Assembly (NCBI RefSeq): GCF_006363895.1
Contig: NZ_CP040953.1
DNA from: Methylopumilus universalis
GTDB taxonomy: Bacteria > Pseudomonadota > Gammaproteobacteria > Burkholderiales > Methylophilaceae
Length of the DNA stretch: 64,000 bases
Reading direction: 5' to 3' (one strand)
A program made the translations under genes and the position numbers. The notes beneath the pieces were generated by a model that was not told the origin of the DNA, searched no databases, and worked only from the letters and a program-made list of their open reading frames with translations. Shown one piece after another: positions 53,451 through 61,725 of the stretch (within the stretch, counting starts at the first letter, position 1; each line of letters opens with the position of its first letter).

Positions 53451-53489
53451 AAAAAATATTCTATAGATATTTAATCTATAAGAAAAAAC

Positions 53490-55298
53490 TTATTCTTTAG
53501 ATGCGCGTTTACGCTCATGCTCTAATAAAAAGCGCTTACGAATACGAATCGATTTTGGTGTGATTTCAACTAACTCATCATCCTCAATAAATTCCACTGC
53601 GGATTCTAATGTTAACTGAATGGGTGGTACTAACCTTACCGCTTCATCTGTACCGGATGCACGCACGTTGGTAAGCTGCTTACCCTTAATCGGATTCACA
53701 ATAAGATCATTGTCTCTTGAATGAATGCCAATGACCATACCTTCATACAATTTATCACCTGGGCTTGAATACATACGACCGCGGTCTTGTAGTTTCCATA
53801 AAGCATAAGCGACGGCCTCGCCGTGCTCAGCTGAAATCAATACCCCATTTCGACGTCCTGGCATATCAGGTTTCACGGGAGCGTACTCATCAAAGACGTG
53901 CGCCATGAGACCAGTGCCTTTCGTCATCGTCATGAATTCACCTTGGAAACCAATCAGGCCTCGTGCAGGAATTTTATATTCTAAACGTGTACGACCATTA
54001 CCATCGGATTCCATATTTTGTACTTCACCACGACGACGGCCTAATTCTTCCATGACAGCACCTTGTGTATCATCTTCTAAGTCTACCGTTAATACTTCAT
54101 AAGGCTCACATTTTTGACCATTGATTTCACGGTATACGACGCGTGGTTTACCCACAGCCATCTCGAAACCTTCACGGCGCATGTTTTCTAATAAAATAGT
54201 GAGGTGGAGTTCTCCACGACCTGAAACACGGAATACATCTGCATCTTGAGTATCTTCTACTTTCAGTGCCACATTAACTAATAATTCTTTTGTGAGACGA
54301 TCTCGAATTTGTCGGCTCGTTACAAACTTACCTTCCGTACCTGCTAAAGGGGAAGTATTGACCATAAAGTCCATCGTCAATGTCGGTTCATCGACCGCCA
54401 TGATAGGAAGACCCACTGGGTTATTGGTGTCCGCAATGGTGACTCCAATACCAATTTCTTCAATGCCAGAAATAATGACAATGTCACCCGCTTCAGCTTC
54501 TTCGACTGGAATTCTTTCCAAGCCTTTAAAGCCTAAGACTTGATTGATACGTCCTTGAGACACTTGTTTATCGCCATGCATAACCACCACAGATTGGCCT
54601 GACTTGATCACACCATTTTTAATTTTACCGACACCTAATCGACCGGTATAAGTTGAGTAGTCGAGGGCTGAAATTTGTAATTGTAGAGGTTTGTCGCGAC
54701 TACCTTCAGGCGGGGCTACGTGCTTTAACACGGTTTCAAATAAAGGCTTCATCGTGTCTGATTTTTGGTTCATATCAAGTGTTGCAAAACCATTCAATGC
54801 AGATGCATACACAATTGGAAAATCGAGCTGCTCATCTGTCGCACCCAAGTTCGCAAATAAATCAAATGTATGGTTAATCACCCAATCAGGGCGCGCGCCT
54901 GGGCGGTCTACTTTATTAATCACGACAATGGGTTTTAAACCTAAGGCTAATGCTTTTTTAGTCACAAAACGTGTTTGAGGCATGGGGCCTTCAACCGCGT
55001 CAACGAGCAATACCACGCCATCGACCATACCTAATACGCGTTCGACTTCGCCACCGAAGTCAGCATGCCCTGGGGTATCGACAATATTAATGTGTGTGCC
55101 TTCAAAATTAACGGCCGTATTCTTAGCTAAAATCGTAATGCCACGTTCTTTTTCAATATCGTTGGAATCCATGACGCGTTCGGTCACTGCCTGATGCTGT
55201 GCGAAGGTGCCTGATTGCTGAAGAAGTTTATCGACGAGGGTGGTTTTGCCATGGTCCACGTGGGCGATGATGGCAATGTTTCTTAAATTGCGTGACAT
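53490..55298 (-). CDS. typA: Translational GTPase TypA/BipA
   Basis: 602 residues from ATG 55298 (MSRNLRNIAIIAHVDHGKTT); an in-frame extension to 55409 is rejected as unlike the family. G motifs are AHVDHGKTT (G1), RGITI (G2), DTPGHADFG (G3) and NKVDRPGARPDW (G4). Later domains match EF-G-like proteins with the TypA-specific C-terminus. It assists 50S assembly and stress adaptation. It is divergent from rhlE, with a 196-base intergenic region. Confidence 0.96.
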   Translation of the reverse strand: MSRNLRNIAIIAHVDHGKTTLVDKLLQQSGTFAQHQAVTERVMDSNDIEKERGITILAKNTAVNFEGTHINIVDTPGHADFGGEVERVLGMVDGVVLLVDAVEGPMPQTRFVTKKALALGLKPIVVINKVDRPGARPDWVINHTFDLFANLGATDEQLDFPIVYASALNGFATLDMNQKSDTMKPLFETVLKHVAPPEGSRDKPLQLQISALDYSTYTGRLGVGKIKNGVIKSGQSVVVMHGDKQVSQGRINQVLGFKGLERIPVEEAEAGDIVIISGIEEIGIGVTIADTNNPVGLPIMAVDEPTLTMDFMVNTSPLAGTEGKFVTSRQIRDRLTKELLVNVALKVEDTQDADVFRVSGRGELHLTILLENMRREGFEMAVGKPRVVYREINGQKCEPYEVLTVDLEDDTQGAVMEELGRRRGEVQNMESDGNGRTRLEYKIPARGLIGFQGEFMTMTKGTGLMAHVFDEYAPVKPDMPGRRNGVLISAEHGEAVAYALWKLQDRGRMYSSPGDKLYEGMVIGIHSRDNDLIVNPIKGKQLTNVRASGTDEAVRLVPPIQLTLESAVEFIEDDELVEITPKSIRIRKRFLLEHERKRASKE

Positions 55299-55494
55299 AA
55301 AAAGTGCTACCAAAATTGAATTGAGGCCGAATTCTAGCATATTATCCCCAAAATAAGCTTTGATATTCATGGATTTATCTATATACTGCGCACTCACATC
55401 AAGTAACACCTTGCCGCGTTTAAATCTAGTGATTGGAAGTTTTGAATTTTTTAAAAGATTAAATGCACCTAACCCTTTTTTAAGGAGTACGACA

Positions 55495-57261
55495 TTGTCT
55501 TTTGAATCATTAAACCTCGACCCACAAATCCTGCGCGCTTTAAGTAGCGTTGGTTATACAACCCCCACCCCTATTCAAGCCAAATCCATCCCTGTGATTA
55601 TGGAAGGTCATGATCTCATGGCATCCGCACAAACAGGTACAGGTAAAACAGCCGCATTTATTTTGCCCGCATTAAATTTGCTTGCCACACCGCATCCTGT
55701 AAAAGATCGTGGTCCACGTATTTTGGTGTTAACACCAACACGTGAATTGGCAGCGCAAATTAATGAAGCTGCTCGTAAGTACGGCACATTTATAAAAGCT
55801 AAAACGACGAGTATTGTGGGCGGCATGCCTTACCCATTACAGAATAAATTATTGTCACAACCCTTGGATATTTTGATAGCAACGCCTGGTCGACTGTTAG
55901 ATCATATGGAGCGTGGCCGAATTAATTTGTCTAGGCTCCAAATGTTAGTGTTGGATGAAGCCGATCGTATGCTTGATATGGGATTTATTCCTGATGTTAA
56001 AAAAATATGTGCAGCGATTAATACCAAACATCAAACCTTATTATTCTCAGCCACATTAGATGGTCAAATTAGTAAGATCGCCAAAGATCTTTTAACTAAC
56101 CCAAAAACAATTGAGATCTCACACTCGAAAGAGAAACACGAAAATATTACGCAGAATATGTATTTCGTGGATAACTTAAACCACAAAAATAAACTACTCG
56201 AACATTTACTCATTCAACCCGGTGTCAAACAAACGATTATCTTTACATCCACTAAACGTCATGCAGATTTATTAGCTGACGAGCTCTATAACGCAGGTCA
56301 TAAAACAGGTGCGCTTCATGGTGACATGACGCAAGGTGCTCGTAACCGAACACTGACTAAATTTAGACATGGCGATATCAGTGTGCTTGTAGCAACTGAC
56401 GTAGCAGCGCGTGGTATTGACGTCGATGGTATTACACACGTCATTAATTATGACTTACCAAAATTTGCAGAAGATTATGTGCATCGTATTGGTCGAACAG
56501 GCAGAGCCAAAAAAGAGGGTGTCGCCATTTCATTTGTAGCGCCCATGGATGGCAAAGCATTACGTGATATTGAAAAATATACGGGCCACAAAATTGACGC
56601 AAAAGTGATGGCAGGCTTTGAACCTAAAGTTCAATCACGCGATCAGTTAGGTGAAGAAAGAAAATCTAAATCACGAGGTGGTAAACGTAGTTTCGGAGAC
56701 AAGAAATCATTTGGCGATAAAAAGCCTTATGGCGATAAGAAATCCTTTGGCGACAGAAAACCTTTTGGTGAAAAAAAATCATTTGGCGACAGAAGCTCTA
56801 GTGAACGAAAATCATTCGGTGATAAAAAGCCATTTAGTGATAGACCATCTTTCGGGGACAAGAAATCTTTCGGAGATAAAAAATCTTTTAGTGACAAAAA
56901 ACCGTTTAGAAAAGATTTTGGTGCGACAGATGCACCTAGACGCGACAGTGAACCTAGAACGCCCAGAAGTCCTTTTGAAAAAAAAGCAGTAGAAAAAAGA
57001 TTATTCGGAAAAACGTCAGACACAAAACCTAGCTTCAGTCGATCAAATAGTGACAAAAAATCATTTGGCGACAAAAAAACTTTCGGTGAAAAAAAATCAT
57101 TTGGTGACAGAAAACCAAGTGACAGAAAAACAAGTGATCGAAAGCCGGCTACCAAACGTGAATCTGCACCAAAAACGTTTGCTAAAAAGCCAACCACGAT
57201 TAGAACATTTAGAGCTTCCGATTCAAAATCAGAGCCACCAAAACGTAAAGCGCGCGTTTAA
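55495..57261 (+). CDS. rhlE: DEAD-box RNA helicase, RhlE-like, with long repeat tail
   Basis: 588 residues from TTG 55495, which lies 7 bases after AAGGAG; upstream in-frame starts lack a ribosome site. Helicase motifs are AQTGTGKT, PTRELAAQ, TPGRLLDH, LDEADRML, SATLD, ATDVAARGIDVDG and HRIGRTGRA. After residue 400 comes a basic tail of about 190 residues built from degenerate SFGDKK / PFGDRK units. Such tails bind RNA non-specifically. It probably acts in ribosome assembly or RNA turnover in the cold. Confidence 0.94.
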   Translation: MSFESLNLDPQILRALSSVGYTTPTPIQAKSIPVIMEGHDLMASAQTGTGKTAAFILPALNLLATPHPVKDRGPRILVLTPTRELAAQINEAARKYGTFIKAKTTSIVGGMPYPLQNKLLSQPLDILIATPGRLLDHMERGRINLSRLQMLVLDEADRMLDMGFIPDVKKICAAINTKHQTLLFSATLDGQISKIAKDLLTNPKTIEISHSKEKHENITQNMYFVDNLNHKNKLLEHLLIQPGVKQTIIFTSTKRHADLLADELYNAGHKTGALHGDMTQGARNRTLTKFRHGDISVLVATDVAARGIDVDGITHVINYDLPKFAEDYVHRIGRTGRAKKEGVAISFVAPMDGKALRDIEKYTGHKIDAKVMAGFEPKVQSRDQLGEERKSKSRGGKRSFGDKKSFGDKKPYGDKKSFGDRKPFGEKKSFGDRSSSERKSFGDKKPFSDRPSFGDKKSFGDKKSFSDKKPFRKDFGATDAPRRDSEPRTPRSPFEKKAVEKRLFGKTSDTKPSFSRSNSDKKSFGDKKTFGEKKSFGDRKPSDRKTSDRKPATKRESAPKTFAKKPTTIRTFRASDSKSEPPKRKARV

Positions 57262-57266
57262 AATAA

Positions 57267-57677
57267 TTACTGATTTCGCATGAAGTCAGCGATGGGATAG
57301 AGCGCATTCAAAAGCGCTTTTATTTTTTCCTCTTCTATCTTTAAATTAAGCATGCCCTTCGTCATACAATAAATCCACTGATCACGCTCCTCTTCACCTA
57401 TTTTAAAAGGTAGATGACGACGTCTTAAGAAGGGATGACCATAACGGTCTGTATAAAGTTGTGGTCCGCCTGTCCACCCTGTTAAAAACATAAAGAGTTT
57501 TTCACGCGAAGACGTTAAATCTTCTGGATGCATAAGACGAATCGTTTTAGCTTTTTCGTCACTATCCATCACATCATAAAAGGCTTCGACGATTTCGCGA
57601 ATTTGATTTGTGGCTTCAGGCTCACCGCCTAATAAATCGTAAAGTGATTGAGGGGTTGGCGCTGAGGTTTCAGACAT
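57267..57677 (-). CDS. Group II truncated haemoglobin
   Basis: 136 residues with a 2-over-2 globin fold. MHPEDLTSSREKLFMFLTGW is followed by GGPQLYTDRYGHPFLRRRHL, with the proximal His in RRRHLPFKIG and Trp in RDQWIYCM, which fits the trHbO type. It binds O2 or other diatomic gases; the physiological role is uncertain. It converges on rhlE with a 5-base gap and is co-directional with purT upstream (6-base gap). Confidence 0.9.
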   Translation of the reverse strand: MSETSAPTPQSLYDLLGGEPEATNQIREIVEAFYDVMDSDEKAKTIRLMHPEDLTSSREKLFMFLTGWTGGPQLYTDRYGHPFLRRRHLPFKIGEEERDQWIYCMTKGMLNLKIEEEKIKALLNALYPIADFMRNQ

Positions 57678-57683
57678 TAAAAA

Positions 57684-58880
57684 TTAAACGGATGTTTTAA
57701 CGAGGGATGACACTTTTTGGGCTCGTGCTCTTGCCTCACTCACATTGTCAGCAGATGCTAAAGCAACCCCCATGCGACGACGTTTAAATGAAGTAGGCTT
57801 TCCAAATAATCTTAAATCAGATTCCGGAACGGCTAACGCTTTATCAATGTTTTCAAAGTAAATACCGTCGGCATCGTGATTGCCATAAATCACAGCACTT
57901 GCAGAAGGTCTTAATAGACTTGTGTTCACAGGTAGTCCTAAAATCGCACGTGCGTGTAATTCAAATTCGTTCTGACGTTGGCTCGCCATCGTCACCATGC
58001 CTGTATCATGCGGACGTGGGCTTACTTCTGAAAACCATACTTGGTCATCTTTAATGAAGAGCTCCACACCGAATAAACCTAAGCCACCTAAGGCATCGGT
58101 AATTTTTTTAGCAATCTCGCGCGCTTTTTTTAATGCCACTTCATGCATGGGTTGTGGCTGCCAGCTCTCCACATAATCCCCCTGTTCTTGTTTGTGTCCA
58201 ATCGGCTCGCAGAAATAAGTTTCAATATCACCCTTTTCGTTTTTAGCGCGGACAGTCAATAATGTAATTTCATAATCAAAATCAATTTGACCTTCCACAA
58301 TGACGACACCTTTATTTACGCGACCGGCTGATGCTGCATAATCCCAAGCATCTTTGACTTTGGAAGCTTCTGTAATTCTCGATTGTCCTTTACCAGAAGA
58401 CGACATCGTAGGTTTCACAAAACAGGGATAGCCAATACCACTATCAATTGCTTTTTGTAATTCCTCTAAACTTTTAGCAAACGCAAAAGGTGACGTCGGA
58501 AGTCTTAATTGATTCGCAGCTAAATCACGAATACCTTCACGATTCATAGTGAGTTGGACTGCATTCACAGTCGGAATAATAATCGCGTCCCCACTCTTTT
58601 CAATGTGAGCTAACACGTCGGTATTAATCGCTTCGATTTCAGGGACGATGTAATGCGGTTTTTCAGATTTGACTAGATTTAGAAGAGCCTCACCATCAGT
58701 CATATCAATCACATGGGATCGATGCGCAACCTGATGGCCTGGTGCATTTTCATAACGGTCTACCGCAATGACTTCCACACCTAAACGCTGCAAAGCAATA
58801 ATCGCTTCTTTGCCGAGTTCACCACTTCCAAGAAGCATGACACGCGTGGCATTTGGGGATAATGGGGTACCGATGTTCAT
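57684..58880 (-). CDS. purT: Formate-dependent phosphoribosylglycinamide formyltransferase
   Basis: 398 residues from ATG 58880; an extension to 58949 runs into non-conserved sequence and the terminator region and is rejected. ATP-grasp motifs are RVMLLGSGELGKEAIIALQR, EIEAINTDVL, KPTMSSSGKGQS and EVSPRPHDTGMVTM. It makes formyl-GAR directly from formate in purine synthesis, a sensible choice for an organism with formate from C1 metabolism. It is followed by the globin gene. Confidence 0.96.
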   Translation of the reverse strand: MNIGTPLSPNATRVMLLGSGELGKEAIIALQRLGVEVIAVDRYENAPGHQVAHRSHVIDMTDGEALLNLVKSEKPHYIVPEIEAINTDVLAHIEKSGDAIIIPTVNAVQLTMNREGIRDLAANQLRLPTSPFAFAKSLEELQKAIDSGIGYPCFVKPTMSSSGKGQSRITEASKVKDAWDYAASAGRVNKGVVIVEGQIDFDYEITLLTVRAKNEKGDIETYFCEPIGHKQEQGDYVESWQPQPMHEVALKKAREIAKKITDALGGLGLFGVELFIKDDQVWFSEVSPRPHDTGMVTMASQRQNEFELHARAILGLPVNTSLLRPSASAVIYGNHDADGIYFENIDKALAVPESDLRLFGKPTSFKRRRMGVALASADNVSEARARAQKVSSLVKTSV

Positions 58881-58933
58881 TTTCAAAATGATAGCACGAG
58901 GGAGGGCGCTGTTTTGACTTCTTGATAATAAAA

Positions 58934-58959
58934 AAAGGGATTCAAACATGAATCCCTTT
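58934..58959 (-). terminator. Intrinsic terminator of the two-component operon
   Basis: A 10-bp stem AAAGGGATTC/GAATCCCTTT with a 6-base loop; on the minus strand it is followed by TTTTTTATTATC. It lies 146 bases beyond the regulator stop. The stretch in between (58960-59104) holds a second weak hairpin but no supported gene. Confidence 0.8.
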
Positions 58960-59104
58960 AAAAAAACCCTTTACTCGTGGAGTCGAGTGCGTCTTGTTAT
59001 AAGCTTTTATGGCAAGTATTAAGACAACACCACTCTAGCCCTTCCCTTTAAATCACGCATGAAGTTCACTCCCAAAATTGTTTGAGAATTCTTCCCGAAA
59101 AAAC

Positions 59105-59746
59105 CTAATTTTTAATGACGCCCACTTTAATCGCATAACGAATAAGTTCAATAGGGGTATTGATATCAAGCTTTTGCTTGATCATGGTTTGATAATTCGA
59201 CACTGTCTTGGAGCTTATATTAAGTGTCGATGCGATGGCGTCTATATCCAACCCTTCAGCTAACAATCTAAAAATCTCAAACTCACGCGCTGATAATTCA
59301 TGGATAGGATCTTGATTTCCTGAAATCGACTGCATGGCCATTTTTTTAGCGATCTCATCACTTAAAAAAATATCTCCCTGGGTCACTGTTTCAATCGACT
59401 TCACCAAGTCATCCGCCAATGTATTTTTAGTCAGATAACCCTTAGCCCCTAACTTCAAGGCTTGGTTCGCAAATGATAAATCCTCGTGCATGGATAAGAC
59501 TAAAATTTTAGCCTTCTCATAGCGCATTAAGATTCGACGAATGGCTTCCAATCCTCCCATGCCAGGCATCGATAAATCCATGACCATCACATCGGGTTTT
59601 AATTCAGCTAAAATTTGGTAGGCTTTTTCCCCACTCTCAGCTTCTCCTATCACTTCAAATAAAGGCTCTTGTTCTAGAAGACGTCTCACTCCTGCTCTGA
59701 CCACTGCGTGATCATCCACTAATACGATGGTTGTTTTTTTTGCCAT
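59105..59746 (-). CDS. NarL/FixJ-type response regulator
   Basis: 213 residues. The receiver domain (1-120) has the phospho-acceptor D57 in VMVMDLSMPGMGG and Lys in AKGYLTK. The C-terminal LuxR-type HTH (about 145-205) has LSAREFEIFRLLAEGLDIDA, then IASTLNISSKTVSNYQ. It is directly downstream of its kinase with no gap. Its N-terminal half resembles MoxX/UvrY-type regulators. Target genes are not known. Confidence 0.93.
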   Translation of the reverse strand: MAKKTTIVLVDDHAVVRAGVRRLLEQEPLFEVIGEAESGEKAYQILAELKPDVMVMDLSMPGMGGLEAIRRILMRYEKAKILVLSMHEDLSFANQALKLGAKGYLTKNTLADDLVKSIETVTQGDIFLSDEIAKKMAMQSISGNQDPIHELSAREFEIFRLLAEGLDIDAIASTLNISSKTVSNYQTMIKQKLDINTPIELIRYAIKVGVIKN

Positions 59747-61105
59747 TTATTTTTTTCTTGTGATGGGTAATTGAATGTTGAATTGAACACCTTGATTCTG
59801 TTCGCTCATGATAATAATTTTTCCATCGATTTCATTGATGCGCTCTCGCATACCTGACAAACCAAATCCATCGCGATGTGATTTATTAAAACCTACACCG
59901 TCATCGATCACTTCAATATCAATCATAGCGATTGATTTATTTTTTTTAACATAATTGATATGAATCTCCACATTTTTAGCTTTCGCGTGCCTCGTGATAT
60001 TCGTCAAACACTCCTGAATAATGCGATAGCTTGTAATGGATATCGTTTCATTTATCTTAGGTAATCCTTTTAAATTAATTTGATAGTGAAGATTAATTTT
60101 TGGGTATCTTAATTGCCATGTATTTAATAAGTCCTTTAATGCTTCTTCCAATCCCAACTCATGAAGCACACCTAACTTCAAGCTATTTAGCATGCCGCCC
60201 ACGAGATTCATGAGATGTTTCGAGAGATCAGAGATTGCATTCACAGAAGGCTTGATCTTTGGATATTCTTTATTAGCTAACGCTTTTAATACAGCAGCAT
60301 CTGCATGAATCGCAGTGAGGGATTGTCCAAACTCATCATGAAGATCACGCGCTAAACTTTTCCGCTCCTCCTCTTGGATGCGGATTAATTTGCGTGATAG
60401 CTGGTGATTTTGTTCGATGCTAGAACTTAATGTTTTAACCATATTATTAAACTTCACACTAATCGCAGACAGTTCTGAAGTTTTTAAGTTAGGCATCTTC
60501 ACCTTTAAATTGCCGGCCTCTAATTCAGTTAAGGCTTTCAAAATAAATTCCACGGGGCTTAATGCTCTAAACACAATCCATGCCACCAAAATATTTGTCA
60601 AAATAAAAAAAGCGCATGCCAAATAAAAGATACCTGCGAATTGATTCCATATCTCACCAAATTCATAACTCGGGTCAGGGGTGATCACAATGGCACCTTT
60701 AGCTTGACCTAAAATCTCAACAGGCAAGCGTTGCAATTGCCAAGGCTCTGATATTAAGCCCATAAAGTTCACAAACCAGTTAGGAGCTTGGTCAATCGCC
60801 TTGGTATGCGTTTCGGATACATTGCTATCGACTAATTTACCCTCTAAGTTAAAGAACTCAATTTTCAGATGTCGCATGTGGACTAAGCTCTGTAAATTAA
60901 GTGGTTTAAATTCACTCTCGATCGAGTAATACTTGGGGTTATTTAAAACGCCAATATCAAATAAATAGAGCGCTAATTTTTCAGCCGAGGCTACCTCAGC
61001 CCGCACGTTTTTCTTAGCCGTATCTATGGCTAAAATGCCTCCTAAGATGAGAATAAGAAGCAATACTGCGTTGATTATCAAAATAAGACGAAGCTTTAAG
61101 CTCAA
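59747..61105 (-). CDS. Sensor histidine kinase with LapD_MoxY_N-like input domain
   Basis: 452 residues starting at TTG 61105 behind AAGGG. A first membrane helix (about 8-28) is followed by a periplasmic domain (30-155) resembling LapD_MoxY_N, then a second helix (about 157-182) and a HAMP segment. The HisKA_3 region has H256 in RDLHDEFGQSL, and the ATPase domain has EVIDDGVGFN and DGFGLSGMRERI. MoxY-type kinases regulate methanol oxidation in methylotrophs, so a similar signal is plausible here but not shown. Confidence 0.88.
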   Translation of the reverse strand: MSLKLRLILIINAVLLLILILGGILAIDTAKKNVRAEVASAEKLALYLFDIGVLNNPKYYSIESEFKPLNLQSLVHMRHLKIEFFNLEGKLVDSNVSETHTKAIDQAPNWFVNFMGLISEPWQLQRLPVEILGQAKGAIVITPDPSYEFGEIWNQFAGIFYLACAFFILTNILVAWIVFRALSPVEFILKALTELEAGNLKVKMPNLKTSELSAISVKFNNMVKTLSSSIEQNHQLSRKLIRIQEEERKSLARDLHDEFGQSLTAIHADAAVLKALANKEYPKIKPSVNAISDLSKHLMNLVGGMLNSLKLGVLHELGLEEALKDLLNTWQLRYPKINLHYQINLKGLPKINETISITSYRIIQECLTNITRHAKAKNVEIHINYVKKNKSIAMIDIEVIDDGVGFNKSHRDGFGLSGMRERINEIDGKIIIMSEQNQGVQFNIQLPITRKK

Positions 61106-61261
61106 ACTCTAACCCTTCTTAATGTGTTTGCTATTGTGACGTAATTGATACGAAAGCATATCAGGAAAACTTCCTAAATAATTTTGGGATGAATTCATGG
61201 ATAGGTTTAGGAAGGTCGTTTTAGGATGGCTCACTTATTTATTTGAATCAACTTCACCATC

Positions 61262-61666
61262 ATGATTTGTTACGAATGCGGCCACGCAATCAGGCGAGAT
61301 TTTGCTAAATTCTGTGATCACTGCGGATCAAGCTTAGAGATCAAACTAAAAAAGCCTTCTGCAAAAAAAGAAGCTTTAGTTAAGATTGAGGATGAGATAG
61401 ATCAGGCAAGCAACCTATTCCTATTATGGAATAGCGCCATTGCCGCGACATTTATTTTTTATATCATTCACGCCTTGACAGATGGTTACATCTATTTATT
61501 TCTTTTAGTGCTATTTATGTTGGTTGTGTCTTGGATGTTACTCTTAACGAAATTACACGATTTGGCTTTAATAAATCATCAGTCAACTAAGAAATTTATT
61601 CTGATGAATTTTGGTGTCCCAATACTTGGTACTTTTTATTCTTATATAAAACTTACGCAAAAATAA
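61262..61666 (+). CDS. Zinc-ribbon membrane protein
   Basis: 134 residues. An N-terminal zinc ribbon with CYEC and CDHC (residues 3-22) is followed by a charged linker. Two to three membrane helices follow (about 52-72, 74-96 and 110-130). No family name is recognised. It is divergent from the sensor kinase and convergent with the TonB receptor. No ribosome site is obvious at ATG 61262. Confidence 0.75.
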   Translation: MICYECGHAIRRDFAKFCDHCGSSLEIKLKKPSAKKEALVKIEDEIDQASNLFLLWNSAIAATFIFYIIHALTDGYIYLFLLVLFMLVVSWMLLLTKLHDLALINHQSTKKFILMNFGVPILGTFYSYIKLTQK

Positions 61667-61680
61667 ATATATAGGCAATA

Positions 61681-61707
61681 AAAAAGGGAGCCTAGCGCTC
61701 CCTTTTT
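61681..61707. terminator. Bidirectional intrinsic terminator
   Basis: AAAAAGGGAGC-CTAGC-GCTCCCTTTTT: an 11-bp stem with A/T tracts on both sides, placed between two convergent genes. Confidence 0.88.
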
Positions 61708-61725
61708 TATTCTCTTTAACTAATA

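Noticed and set aside
55299..55409. N-terminal extension of TypA
   Set aside because: The family starts at MSRNLRNIAIIAHVDHGK; the extension runs into the intergenic region shared with rhlE.
55360..55494. N-terminal extension of RhlE from ATG 55360
   Set aside because: TTG 55495 has AAGGAG at ideal distance and begins SFESLNLDPQ, the usual helicase start.
56692..57115. Possible CRISPR-like array
   Set aside because: The repeats are degenerate coding units in the rhlE frame without equal spacers; no cas genes are present.
56651..57283. Three long frames on both strands over the RhlE tail
   Set aside because: They arise from the repeated codon pattern of the tail; low complexity and no independent start signals.
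58881..58949. N-terminal extension of PurT
   Set aside because: It reaches into the terminator region and has no family similarity; ATG 58880 matches the expected start.
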